A DNA stretch of 64,000 bases from Megalonaias nervosa (GCA_016617855.1 JAECUM010009744.1:1-64000), one strand, 5' to 3'; shown: positions 12,501 to 23,849, numbered from the stretch's first letter. The notes: generated by a model not told the origin, from the letters alone. Numbers and translations are program-made.

Positions 12501-13403
12501 AGCCGACACCGTGCTGCCTAGGTTCATCCGAGGACTTTCCTTGCCCAAAGAAGGTGTAGTTGGCTTCCCTCATGGTGCCGCTGTCGGCCAGTCTGGTCTT
12601 CTGAAGGCAGGCAATGTCGACGTTCAGTCAGGAGAGTTCCCTGTCAATTACGGCAGTCTTCCGTGCATCGTCGATCTGCTGCAGGTCATCGAAGAGCTGG
12701 AGTCTTCTTTTTTTTTCTTTGAGTCTTGCCTGGTGCGGAGTTTGTGGCCTGCTTGTCGAGATAGTTCTCTAAGCTCCACACACCCAGTGAAGCAGGCAGG
12801 CCATGGCGGAACAGCACCTTACTGACTGGAGGCTGCCCAGCTTGAGGTGGGCGGTAGCTGTCCAATGAGACATGGCAGTCTCTCCCACCATTGGAAGCAA
12901 CCCCTGGCGCCAAGCTCTACGCCAATTGAGCTATTGCTTAGAACCAGTAAACTGCTGCTTCCCGTGTTGTGCTGGCGCCTTACGACGACGCTGGAGTGTC
13001 CTAGCCAGTGGAGCTACGAAGCCTGGGCAGGGTAATATGGAGAATCAGCTGTTGCCCATGCAGCAGATCCCCCCTTTCCATGCAGCTGGTGTTCCCTAGG
13101 GAACGACGAATGCCGATACAACTTGGCACCAATGGCATCGCAGGAGTTGCCGGAATGACATTGGAGTCAAGTCAGATCGCCTTATGGACTCCGTCTCCGG
13201 ATTCTCTCTCGGGGTTTACACCCTTAGCCTTTCCCATGAGTGGGTATAGCCGCAAGGCAGCGGAGGTTTGGGATCAGAGTTTTCCTTCTCCTAGATGAGC
13301 TACCATCCAAGTTTTATGAGCCTCATCTACCCGAAGCGACTGGTTTTAAGGCGCCAGTGGCCTGCCTTCACCCCTTCTCATGTTAGTGGAAACATGGTCC
13401 GCT
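9542..13403 (-). mobile_element. Nearly full-length APE/RT LINE with C-terminal zinc finger
   Basis: A 3.9-kb unit, visibly richer in G+C than its surroundings and bounded on both sides by (TA)n. On the - strand it has a 5' leader (13403 to about 12720), an apurinic-type endonuclease, a reverse transcriptase and a C-terminal Cys2His2-type finger. It belongs to the group whose members are often misannotated as craniofacial development protein 2-like in invertebrates. I cannot fix the LINE clade by eye. Its near full length argues for a younger insertion than most others here, but the coding frame is broken. Confidence 0.85.
9610..12710 (-). pseudogene. LINE endonuclease-reverse transcriptase polyprotein
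   Basis: Read from 12710 downwards. Endonuclease: a leader with a TGA stop near 12630, then LQKTRLADSGT, where the family has Glu in LQETR (metal-binding residue lost), then GVGFAIKN and YLLGDFNARVG. A frameshift near 12200 leads into the long frame 12272-10110: ADCDTDHSLV closes the endonuclease, then GKAPGSNGIPHEVL, NYRGISLLSIVGK, AFIDLTKAFD, SGVKQGCVL and the catalytic LLFVDDAAL near 10530. The thumb and Trp-rich region continue in another frame (10191-9913, RSLRWLGHVKRM). A last frame (9864-9622) ends with Cys-Ser-Lys-Cys...His, a C-terminal finger. At least three frameshifts or stops make it non-functional. The reverse transcriptase would prime cDNA synthesis on nicked target DNA. Confidence 0.88.
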
Positions 13404-13425
13404 TATATATATATATATATATATA
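13404..13425. repeat. (TA)n flanking the LINE, right side
   Basis: Alternating TA directly before the 5' end of the - strand LINE, matching the tract at 9522-9541. Confidence 0.9.
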
Positions 13426-13850
13426 AAATTTATGAATAATGATAAACAGTTTTATTAATATTTTTATTGTGCATAATGCACATTTTAAAAATATATTATA
13501 CCTTTATATATTATTGACCAATGTTCAGTATTTCATCAAGCTCAAAATATATAATAAAAATTATGATGTGCATAATACTTATAATTATATAAATAAATAG
13601 GTATTTTATAAATAATTAATGATCATAATATATTGAAAATTTATTTTATAATACTCTTCTTTTTTAATGAATTAGTAAACTTATTTTTATAATATTAGTT
13701 TATACTTTCACTATTTAAGTTATTCTATAAATTAGAATAATATAAAAATATTCTTAAATAATTGTAAAAAGGGGACATAATTCAAATACCAGTCTTAACA
13801 TAGTTAAAGAACATAACACATTATATTTATTTTAAAAAAAGTGATTAATG
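13426..13850. other. Very AT-rich spacer
   Basis: Long A/T runs between the LINE and the Penelope-like element; probably partly 3' sequence of the latter, but no feature can be defined. Confidence 0.4.
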
Positions 13851-13854
13851 AATG

Positions 13855-15055
13855 TCATATAGAATTTTGGAATTGAGACCTTTTGGATATACCATATTAA
13901 GATGGTGAATCCAATAGGTTTCCTTTAACAGATGTTCCATCTCAGAATCAGCTATAAGAATAGGTTGAAAGGAGAAATCTTGCCAAGTATGGGAATTGTC
14001 ATTAAAATGCGCATGAGATGAAAATGATTGATCAATATAATTTTTTTTATGTCTGATCTATGTTGGTTCATACACTTAGATATTTGTTGACTGGTTTGTC
14101 CAATATATTGGGTGCCACATTTTTTGTACAGGATCTATTACATTTAGTTGATGACCCTTTTTTATATGTTTTTTCTAGTTTATAATTAATTAGGAAATCT
14201 TTAAGATTTTTAATCCTTTTATAAGCAAGTGTGGGTTTGCTTTCGTGTAGAGATTTAACACTTGCATTACATGATAATTTTAATAAATCCCAATATTTAT
14301 TGACAATCTTACCTGCATTAGGCAAACGTAGATTATATTCAATAACAAAAGGAATGATATCTTCATTTCTTTTTTTGATTTTACATTGTAAAGATTCAAG
14401 TTGTGTAAGAAAAGATACTTTTTGGAAAGCAGTATTAATGATGTCAGTAGGGTAATTTCTATTTAAAAAATGCTGACCTAACTCTGTCAAAGAAGGTTTA
14501 AGAACAGTGTCATCAGAAATAATTCTTTTGTATCTTTTTGCTGGACTATATGGTATCCCGTTTTTACATGATTTAGGATGACAAGAAGAATATTCAACAT
14601 ATTGATGAATATTCATGTTTTTAACATGAACCATGGTAATAATGTCATTATTTTCATTTTTCACGACCTCTATGTCCAAAAATGATACTTCAGTTTTAGA
14701 CACATTGAATGTAAGTTTTATTGTTGGATGTAATTTGTTTAAACAGTCTATAAAATAATAAAGGTCTTCTAATGAATAACTCCAAACCATAAAGATATCG
14801 TCTAAAAATCTTAACCAAACATATGGTTTTAAGAGGTATTTATTTAGAAAGTCATTTTCTAACTTCCTTATAAATAAAGATGCATAAGAAGGTGCCATAG
14901 GACTACCCATTGCTGTTCCCAGCTTTTGGAGATAGTCTGTATTACCAGCTTGAAAACAATTTATTTTCGAGCACAAGTTTTATCAAATCACAAACATGTT
15001 CTTTTGATAGTTTACATGTATTTTCATTTTCTTCAAGATAATATTCACACACCTT
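13855..15055 (-). pseudogene. Penelope-like element: reverse transcriptase plus GIY-YIG endonuclease
   Basis: On the - strand a short frame (about 15050-14955: KVCEYYLEEN, HVCDLIKL) runs into the main frame 14976-14068 after a frameshift. The main frame has GTAMGSPMAPSYA, WLRFLDDIFMVW (catalytic Asp-Asp) and SKTEVSFLDIEV, the hallmark order of Penelope-like reverse transcriptases. After a second shift near 14090 the frame resumes with CGTQ-like QYIGQTSQQ (GIY-YIG core) and, near 13880-13900, KETYWIHHLN...GLNS, the conserved end of the endonuclease. The element is truncated at its 5' end at about 15055, 10 bp short of an MRPL9 exon. Active relatives use the GIY-YIG nuclease to open target DNA. 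Frameshifts show this copy is inactive. Confidence 0.88.
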
Positions 15056-15065
15056 TCCTTTTCAG

Positions 15066-15222
15066 AACCATTTTATTTTAGAGAGGATGTATCCAGTGCA
15101 GTTGTACAAGAAAGGGAAGAACCCCTACATCAAGTCCAAGAACTATATTTACAAAACTTTAAAGTTCACAGAATGTGAAAAGCTACCAGACATTGAATGC
15201 ATCTTGACTAAGAACATTGATG
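15066..15222 (+). CDS. MRPL9: Mitochondrial ribosomal protein L9, internal exon (first one visible)
   Basis: Polypyrimidine tract and CTTTTCAG acceptor precede 15066; donor is GATG|GTAAAA at 15222, phase 1. The encoded 52 residues include LERMYPVQLYKKGKNPYIK, IYKTLKF and LPDIECILTKNID. They follow the bL9m N-terminal pattern seen in human MRPL9 (VERWWKVPL, GRKP, YKLVE, LELILTQSVE). The protein is a structural component of the large mitoribosomal subunit. Upstream exons with the targeting sequence were not found. The next exon in matching phase is 17.1 kb away. Identification rests on remembered family pattern and on four exons joining in frame; no alignment was run. Confidence 0.75.
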
Positions 15223-15723
15223 GTAAAACATAAATTTATGGTATTAGTTTCATGATTTTATCAATTGGCAAGTGTAAGAATTTGTCTGCTTTTGACTTCT
15301 TCCCTCCTGCCTCATTTCTTAATGTAAACTCTGATCAAGGGACTGTTGTCTAGTTTTTATATAATTGTAATGATTTCAAGTAAAGTATAGTGTGTTAAGT
15401 CTTATAGTCTTCAAAGGGTTTCTTCTGTGGTTTTTAAAAGTTTGCCTTTTGTTGATATTCAGCATTAAAAAAGTGATCAAATACATTTCATATGCATACA
15501 GCCATCCATATCATTATTGGTGTCTGAAAAATGACTAAAGTATATGAGATCTTTGGACTGTTCCGAAGATTATTGAGCTTTCCAGTCATGTCACTCTGTC
15601 ACATCAGAGACAGGACAGCTGAAGCAGTGGCTAGTCAGCCTTGTTGTGAACTTTTTATCCCTGAATTTAGTAATTTTAGAAATAAACATATTTCGGATAT
15701 GGATTGATATTTTCATCCCTCAG

Positions 15724-16530
15724 AAGTTCAGCCATACCAGTTTGAGCCTTTGTCCAACAAAGCTGGTGGCTCAGATGAGAATTCTGACGTGAAAGACGAT
15801 AGCAACATCAACATACTTATGAACAGGAGCTGGTATGTATACCTTTTATGTTTTATAATTTGTATTTCAATAAAATACAAGTTCAGTTTTGTTTTTAGTG
15901 GAGTTGGGGAATGTATACAGTAGGTTCTGTGTCAGATAGTTGTAAAATTTTGCTTTTAAAATATGTTTGTGTCTCTCTGCAGAGATGTTGATATATCTGT
16001 GTGTATGTCTATTTTCTTTTATTTGGACTGAGAAGTAGTATTTGTCATTTGCAATACAGATTACATGTCATGCACCCTGTTAAGTGCCTCAAACAAGGAC
16101 ATCATATAGTCTTGTGCTTATACAATAAAACCTGCTGAAGAGACCACCAATACTTCTGGCAACAAAAAGTCATCTTTCATTGTATGTGGTCTCTCAAAAG
16201 AGGCAATTATATAATATCTAATAATTGAGCCAGGCATTATTTTACAAATCTGGTTTTAAAATAACAGGCAGCCTTATTAAATGGGACATTCATATTACCT
16301 TTTATTGTTTTATTGCCATTGTAGTGCAGCCTATGAATTAGTCATTCTTTCTTCAATTACTTTTTCCATAGGTGTTTTGTGGTTTCTGTTAGCTCGTGCC
16401 TACTGCGAGGAGAGTATCTATTGTCAGGAAGTGGATCCTGTGGAAATGAAAGCTGCTGAGGGGTAGAAAGACTGCATCACCAGTGTATTTGGCACTGCAC
16501 AAATCACCATTCATTGGAGGTTTCATTAAT
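15724..16530 (+). pseudogene. P2X7 ballast-like zinc-binding domain fragment
   Basis: A first exon (15724-15832, acceptor CCCTCAG, donor CTG|GTATGT) reads VQPYQFEPLSNK, an acidic Ser/Asp stretch and ends in Trp split across the intron. After the acceptor at 16371 the pieces Trp-Cys, Cys-Gly-Phe-Cys, Val-Pro-Thr, EESIYCQEVDPVEMK and KDCITSV appear in the right order, but need two single-base losses and carry TAG stops (after CGFC, and at 16464). The pattern YxFEP...WCxCGxC..MPT..ES.CCQE...CIT is the intracellular zinc-binding (ballast) domain of vertebrate P2X7, which also occurs as separate multicopy genes in invertebrates. Because an intron is kept, this is not a processed copy. The catalytic or channel parts of any partner gene are absent. 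Confidence 0.65.
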
Positions 16531-16559
16531 CAAGTTTGCAAGGATGGAGAAATGCTGAC

Positions 16560-17220
16560 AACAACCAGTGTATTAGTATGGTTCATTTATTATGCAAGGA
16601 ATATAAAAAAATTGCCACAGGAGGTAACCATAATGTTAACCTGTCCTCAGACTTGCTAGTGACAGTCACAGATATTAAATATCAGTAATATCAATGAAAA
16701 AGAAAAGATTCTTAACTATCAGATAATCAAAAAGATGTTAAAAATTTCATTGTATATGTGTCATGAATATACATGTGTGCACTACAAAATGCTGTTGAAC
16801 TTTTCAGTCATGCAGATTGTACTGATACTTGAACTATATACAATTTGTGTAGTGATTATGGCACTTGCTAAAAACAGTAAATTAATAGGAGAGTTATCCA
16901 ATCCAATCATGTATTGTAACAGCAATAAGTGTATTACTTCCCATGTAAACACCCCTGTCCTAAAGTAAAAGGCAAATGTCATGTAGAAAATATTTTTTTG
17001 GGGTAATTTAAGACATCTACTGTAATGATTTTTATACTGATATGTCTATTTGAGATTGGTGCATCACAAAGGAAATCGGAAGAAATGAATTCCTGACCCC
17101 GTTAAACATATTTATTTGATCAGTTGTATTCAGCACATTATGTTGTGGGGGTTTCTTTTCTTCCTTAAAACTAGTGTGCGCATCTGGCATCAACTTTCTA
17201 CATCAGCTGCCACTCACTTC
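16560..17220. other. No recognisable gene
   Basis: AT-rich intronic sequence following the ballast-domain remnant. A few more residues of that domain may be hidden near 16530-16620 but could not be read confidently. Confidence 0.5.
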
Positions 17221-17231
17221 TGTTATTCTTC

Positions 17232-17578
17232 TGGACTGCTCTGGTGGCCTAGGGGTTAGAGCATTTGCCTCGGATGCGGGAGGTCATGGGTTCGATCCCT
17301 GGTCAAGTCATACCAAAGACTTACAAAAATGGTACTAACAGCTGCCTCGCTTGGCGCTCAGCATTAAGAGGTTAGTGTTAGGACTGGTCGGCCTGGTGTC
17401 AGGATAATATGACTGGGTGGGACATCATGCTACATGTCTGTGGCATGATGCCTCAATGCTAGACATCACTATAAACTGCCACACTGCAGATATCGTAGCG
17501 ATATGACTGAAAAATTGTTAAAGCTACATTAAAAAACCAAATCACACACCCACACACACACCCACACACACCCACCCA

Positions 17579-17616
<38 letters not shown>
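17232..17616 (+). mobile_element. tRNA-derived SINE (family S1), copy 1
   Basis: The head has RNA polymerase III boxes: box A-like GTGGCCTAGGGGTTAGAGC and box B GGGTTCGATCC. The body (GAGGTTAGTGTTAGGACTGG, GGCATGATGCC, CATCACTATAAACTGC) is shared with the copy at 26243. The tail AATCACACAC has expanded into a (CA)n microsatellite. Perfect 10-bp target duplications GTTATTCTTC flank it at 17222-17231 and 17617-17626. Confidence 0.92.
17545..17616. repeat. (CA)n microsatellite grown from the SINE tail
   Basis: CACA/CCCACA repeats run from the SINE 3' tail right up to the downstream target duplication. Confidence 0.9.
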
Positions 17617-17619
<3 letters not shown>

Positions 17620-17626
17620 ATTCTTC

Positions 17627-18030
17627 CACTTCTAACATCACATGCGTTCGGTTTCTGAAGATTAACAGAAATTATGCATACAAAGCAGGCATACTTATTT
17701 TGACTCATTTTATAGAAATTGACTAGGTGCTTGCCTATTTAACTTTCAATAAAGTAAAACATACCTTCAGACATGTTAAATACTGTAGTAAATAGGAAAT
17801 AGCAAAAACCTTGGAAGAAACCCTTTAAGTCAATGCTGAAATCTCCATGTTCATAAAAAAATATCATTTATATTTGCCTGCCATCAATTTATCTGTTCCG
17901 TCTTTTGTTTCTGCAGTAATAGGAATTTTTGATGAAGTACTATTAACAAAAACTTTGTAAATAGTTTGCATTTTGGGAAAAGATGAAGTGGATTGATTTT
18001 ATGGTGAAATGGTCTAGGACACTATTACTG
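17627..18030. other. No recognisable gene
   Basis: Intronic AT-rich sequence with no feature I can name. Confidence 0.5.
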
Positions 18031-18420
18031 AAAGATGAATAATTATTTCCATACAGTAACATTAGTTCTACATCAGAGAGCTGGAGAAAAATCTGTGGAT
18101 GGCTCATACTTAGGTAAGGAAGTAACCAATTGATTTGGAGGTCACAAGGTTAAAGACCTCACAGACCTGGACCAAACTTTGTGACTGGCTTAAGGTAAAG
18201 AAGAATCCCATTAATTTAGGGGTCCAAAGGTCAAAGGACAAGGTCACTGTGACTAAATGAAAATATACAGTTTCTGTTCAGTAACTTTATTTTTTCATGG
18301 CAGATCTGGACTAAACTTTCTGGATGGCTTGTACTTGGAGTTGGGTAGAAGCCATTTGATTTTGGGTTCAAAAGGCCAAAGGTCAAGGGCACTCAGAATT
18401 CAGATAGATTTCAAAACTGA
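18030..18420 (+). repeat. Degenerate tandem repeat with GGTCAAAGG words
   Basis: Three units of roughly 130-150 bp share CTGGAC..AACTTT.TGG, GGCT..TACTT, ATTTGAT or AATTTA, and GGTCAAAGGTCAA. This looks like the intron-dwelling repeat often seen in mollusc DNA; the family name is not known to me. Confidence 0.65.
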
Positions 18421-18621
18421 AATCATTTGACCCCAAAAATCGAAATGAAAATCTCAAGAGAGAAAAATGATATCTCAGTAGTAATTAGTTTTTGGACAGG
18501 CATGAGCTCATAGTTGTGTTTATTCATTATTCATGGAGCAAAGTGATATTCAAAATTTCAGGTCTCCACTTTAAAAGAAAAAGCCAAGCAGACAGTGAGA
18601 CAGATGTAGCCATTTCATGTC

Positions 18622-18980
18622 CAAATACATTACCTAATCATAACACCTTAGGAGAACTACAACTTCTTTGCAAATCCAGCCCTCCCAGATTAAAACCTTT
18701 TAGCAAAAGAGCTAAAAGATATCTGCCCACTAAGGTGGCAGATAGATCTTCCCATGATACTTGGATTGGAGCCAAATCCTGTGAATTCTCCACTTATTAC
18801 TTCTGCTTGTGCTGAATTACATTCTGTCTACAGATGGAGAGGCCTTGCAAAATCCATACAGGCAGTTTGGAAGTTTTCTACCTTTAACAAGTTGGTGGAG
18901 TTTCATCTTCCAAGGGAAGTAAACTCCATCTATAAATTTACAACTTTCCTGTTCTTTCTTACATTGACCAACAAACTATC
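18622..18980 (+). repeat. Dispersed repeat R1, copy 1
   Basis: Begins AAATACATTACCTAATCATA and contains TTAGGAGAACTAC, AATCCAGCCCT.CCAGATT, CTGTGAATTCTCCA and AAGTTGGTGGAGT. The same block recurs at 34459-34830 (+) and, inverted, at 23850-24165, where it lies directly after a DIRS-like recombinase fragment. It is therefore probably a terminal repeat of that DIRS-like family. Confidence 0.75.
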
Positions 18981-20560
18981 TGACTTTTCAGTGTTGAATC
19001 ACTTAGACGTCTTCACACACTTTGTGCCTTTGGTACATACTTACACACAGGTCCGGCCATAGGCCGATTGGACCGATCTGGTAATTTTTAAATATATATC
19101 TATAGAGAGAAAGAAATTTTAAAGTGATGGATGAAAATTTTAAGTTCAGTATCATATCAAACTTGTTTAAAAGTTTATTTCCAATTGCCATGCTCACAGG
19201 GGGCCCCACATGTAAATCCAGGAAGGCCCGCTAATATGATCCAAATCAGGCCCCACATTTGCTAAGGCCATTCCTACTTGCACAGGTCACAATGGCATCC
19301 CCTAATATTGTTTTAACTGTATTAATAAGCATAGGTCTGGTGTGTGATATAGAAAACTCCTTTAATATTGCTGTATATTTTCTGCTATATCCAGATACAT
19401 ACATGTATGTGTTCTGTATTATCAAGTCAAAGTGTCCAATTCGTTTTTATGCATGATGCCTTACTGATTTTACCTTTATTGAACTTCATCGGGCCTTTCA
19501 TACAGGTAACATTGTCTTACAATGGATATTATAGGGTCCACTTCATAAGTATCAGTATTGATGCTTCAGTACTGTTTTTATGTGAAGTTATGTTTTGTAC
19601 TTTAGAAAACTCATTTTTTTATTACTTTATAGCTTCTGCTGTGGTTGGATATGTACTGGTAAAGTTTCTGTGCATGGCTTACTAATATAATCCATTTCAT
19701 AGTTTCTATAAGCAATGCTTCAGTGATTTTACTTGTATAGGCAGTCAAAAAATTGGCCTTCCTACTGGTAACTTATTACTAGAATTGATAATTTATCACC
19801 CACTTCACAAGTACTAAATACTGATGATCCAGTTCTCTACCTGTACAGGCCACATGCACCCCTTTACAGGTAACTGTCATAGTATGTAGCTGTGCACAGA
19901 GACTCCTAAGTTCTTATGATAGGATGCTTGCTGCACTACATCTGTATATATTATCTGCTCTATTTTTGTCTTACAGATTTAGACCATGGACATGACCAGT
20001 CTGGCAACCACACTACATGTATAGCTTACTCTGGTTGTAATTCTTTGAATACATGTCAGACTTACATTTTATGGACAGAAGTCAATGGGTGGCTAAGTAT
20101 TTCTTGTGTATGATGCCTAGCCCAGTGCCTCGGTACTTGTGAACTCAGTTATACATCACTTTAACCAGCATAGTGCTGCTAGGCACTTCCTGCAGATGAT
20201 GTCCAGATTTTACAGGCATTGTCATGGTTCAGTCTAACCCATATAGTGCCTTTAGGCACTTCCTGCGTATGACAGACAGTTTATACTGACACTCTCATGG
20301 ATCAGTCTAACATGCATAGACACTTCTGGAGTACAATTTCCAGCTTGGTGCCTCAGTTTCTCAGAGTTGTCTCTTCACTCATTCTCAAGCCTTTGCCACC
20401 CAAAGGGAGCCTCTTCTTGGCGACAGCTAGGAAGTAATGGGATCTAACTCATGACATGCTGCAAGTGTATTGAGCTGCCATCCTGAACATTCTTCTTCAA
20501 CTGCTTCACAGGTAGCAAGAGACATCATCTTCACTATCTTTATCCAAAAGCGATGAAAAC
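18981..20560. repeat. Low-order degenerate tandem blocks, no gene
   Basis: Between 19440 and 19880 related words recur (GATGCCTTACTGATTTTACC, ATGCTTCAGTGATTTTACT, GATGATCCAGTTCTCTACCTG). Between 20150 and 20340 a unit of about 75 bp recurs (CAGTCTAAC.CATA, TAGGCACTTCCTGC, ATGACAGACAG or ATGATGTCCAG). No coding feature is visible. Confidence 0.5.
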
Positions 20561-20579
20561 TTGTTCATAGGTTTCCTCA

Positions 20580-23500
20580 TTGTTTTTAGATCATTTTATG
20601 ATGCAAGAAGACTCAGCCTTACAGCCCTGGACTGAAGAAGTTTTCAGCCCTCTCCCATCAGAGTTCTGTCCTCTTCATTCCTCCACAACACCTGTCTGGT
20701 CAACAGTTCTGACACCAGGTGATCATCGACTAAGGAGGACTCAACTTTTATTACGACTCTATAGTTTTAAAATAAGTAATAGAAAAGAGCGAGAACGAAC
20801 AAGTATAAAATTCAACAAATAATTTATATCCCTAGGATTCAAAGTGAAAAATGTAAAAAGAACATATGGTATTGTGAAATAAAGCCAAATAATCTTAGAA
20901 TTTCGAACAAGAGTCCTATTCATTAATGTTCTGAACAAACTTTAATGGTATTCTAAAATAAATCTAACATTGGAATTGTTGATGTGCGTGTGGTAGCCTG
21001 TGTCATAGTGATGTGCCAACAGTCTTTTGTTGAATCACACTAATACAATCCATGAATATATCCTTATTTAAAATTTTACTATAAATCCAAGTCTCTATTT
21101 CTAAGAATGTCATTTTTGAGCACTTTGTATTTCCAGAGAAGAATAACTTGAATTAAATAATTTAAATAAATTCAGTCCAAGTGAAATACTGGATACAACA
21201 ATAATACTACTGATTCTGCTCAGATCATACAGTATGCTTAAACAATTTTTCCTGTAAACAAGATTTTATACTCCTCTACCTGACCTAGTTCACAATTAGC
21301 ATTTTCAACAAAAAAATCCCAGACAATCACTTAATGGAAAATTTCATTCTAGAAGGCTCCAAAGAAGATAAAATCTTAGTTATAATTAGAGGCCTGTTAG
21401 TAAAATTATAATAAAGAACATGGTAAATACAGTGTCCTTGACTCAGACAACAGTCAATATGTTTATTTCTATTAATAATGATCCTAATATTAAACCTGTA
21501 CTCATAGAGAAAATATTAGCTATGTATTAGTTGTTTACAGAATTAAAACAAAAATCAATGATTTCATTCAGGTACACAGTGAACTTGATTTTGGACATGT
21601 CAGCTACAAAATTACAATTTTACATAATCCACAGCATGTAATGAAATATAAAAGTAAACAAACAAATAAAAGCAAAGAATGCAAATTAAATATACATAAC
21701 ACTTTCAATTGCTTCCACAGTCTGACAGAGTTACTGACATTTTGGGTTGTTTACATCATCAGTTACAAGTCTCAACTATCTATGGATGCTTTTTCTCACA
21801 GATGCCTTCCCTCAAAATTTAGTCATTGGTTTTACAAGCCACACACCATTTTTCCATTTGAATTCACAGCAGTTGATGCATAATGTCCTGACCATGGGCT
21901 CAATGTTGATTCTAGTATCTATGGGAATCTTTCAATGGGCAGAACACAGCTGACCTTCTCCCACCCTGAGTCTCGGCAGATATGCTTGTTAGCCTATTTA
22001 TATAATGGCTCACTTCTTAAACATAGAGGCCCAACACACTAAGGCCATGACCGTAACAACAGCTGTGAACTTACAGATAGTAGAACAAGATGCAATGCTG
22101 TCAATCTCCACTATTCTTAAAGACCATCATAAGGCCAAGCTGTACCTGCAGCCTTAATGATCTAACCTCTTTAATAATCAGGCTGACATATTTAGCAAAG
22201 AAGCAGCCAAGAATATCTTCTTTCCCACCTTCACAGGCCACTGGGAAGTAGTCCTTCTTATTTTACAACTGTTGAGAACCAGTTCTCCCAAACTAATGCA
22301 GACAAGAGGCATGGGGAGGGCAATCATTTTCACTAGCATTTCTCTCCATGATACAATCACTGTATCAGATGACGTCACCTTCATGCCTCACTTATCACAG
22401 ATCCGGGTAGGAGGAAGATTTGCCGTAATGACACATGGACCTGACAAGTGGTTGTGGTTTCCAGGAGACTCAGTATCATGTTCAGTGCACCTCCTCATGT
22501 GCCTAGGGTTCCTTAGCTACAAACATGGCAATCTTAACTTGGTCCTCAACCTAAGTGCATTCAATCAACTCTTTTACACTTTTTGGTGCATGATGGAATG
22601 CAACAGTGGGCCCTAAATGCCATCCATTTGGGAGACTACACACTCCCCACTCCTGGTTACTCTACTCAAATGATTAATCTTTTATCAATAACCTCATCAA
22701 TCTCATCAGGAAATCAAGATATTCCCTCATTTGCTCAGACAATCACAACAGGAGGTGTTTCATTCCGGCCTAGAGCTACTGAAACTGCAAGCTTGATATT
22801 GTTAAAATATGCCCACAGAAACAGTTCTCAAAACCAGTAGTGGAGAAATTGCATAAGTGAGATGGTCCTCCACCATAAAGGTGTACGAAGGCAATGGAAT
22901 TTATTCTCACAGTGGTGTGGACAGAACACTTCATGCCACTGCAGGTAGCCATACCACAATAGATAACTTCATATAGCTCTTCTGAGAAACAGCACGAATC
23001 ACTATTAAAACCTACCATTCTATGATCACTGGTACACTGCATTATCATAGAAGAGAAATATCAGACAAAGACTTATTCGATCTTCTGTCCATAGTTGATT
23101 ACACATGTCCAATGATGTAGATCCATGCCCAATTAGAATTTATCATGGTTACAAACTTGGCTGAATAGGAGACAATTTGAATCACTCTCATAAACATCAT
23201 TGGTTCACCTCTCGTAGAAAACCGGCCGCCTCATTGCATTGGCAAATGGAAAAATGGCAGGCAGAATTGGCAAATACATGCCCTATTAGTGGACCCATCT
23301 ACATGCAGTTCCAACAAGATGGGTCAGTATCTCTCATGACGACTTCTGCTTTTGCTGCCAAGAACAGGCTACCAGTAATGGGTAATAAGTCTTCGGGAAT
23401 AAATTCCTGTGTACTCTGGACACATTATCTGGACGTCTACAGGACCTAATGCGAGCTCGGAAGAGTTACTTAAGGAAGACCATGCCATTGCATCAAGGGA

Positions 23501-23840
23501 GATCATGCCTCTTCTTACTCCTCACAGAAGGAAAGGACGATATATCAATAGACACTTTCATCCACGATAAAGTGGGTTATTTGTGCTGCATATCAGAAAT
23601 AACCCCACACCAGTGAATTTGCTTTGCATCTCTGTTTACAAAGTTAGGTCAGTTGCCACAAGCATGTCATGTGGGCAAAACTGTTCTCTGTATTCATGCT
23701 CTTGCTCTGGGATGGAGATACGTGTACACTTCTCCAGCTTTTATCAGAGATCTTTATCCTAAAAGACTCAATGGTAGGACATAAAATCATGGTGCAGAAG
23801 GATTTGTGGGAGGGAAACATTTTCAATTTTGATGGTCTCT
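20580..23840 (+). pseudogene. DIRS-like tyrosine-recombinase retroelement remnant B
   Basis: Heavily broken + strand remnant. The 20580-20740 and 21880-21950 pieces match, word for word in places, a fragment at 40115-40640. Around 22530 GNLNLVLNLSAFNQ resembles a DIRS reverse-transcriptase block. The best part is 23380-23840: Leu-x2-Val-x-Thr-x-Tyr-Leu-Asp-Val-Tyr, then KVRSVATSMS and a Phe-Ser-Ser-Phe-Tyr, matching the tyrosine recombinase of DIRS elements (LCPVRAL..Y, H.VRA.A.S, STF..FYLRDL). These enzymes integrate circular cDNA through recombination. Many stops and shifts; order and limits are approximate. Confidence 0.55.
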
Positions 23841-23849
23841 CACCTCGTA

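Noticed and set aside
16281..16466. Small membrane-like protein of 61 residues
   Set aside because: The C-terminal half is the ballast-domain remnant and the hydrophobic start is intronic sequence read in frame.
17238..17310. Possible true tRNA gene
   Set aside because: Boxes A and B are present, but the body continues into a repeated SINE sequence with target duplications and the cloverleaf is poor.
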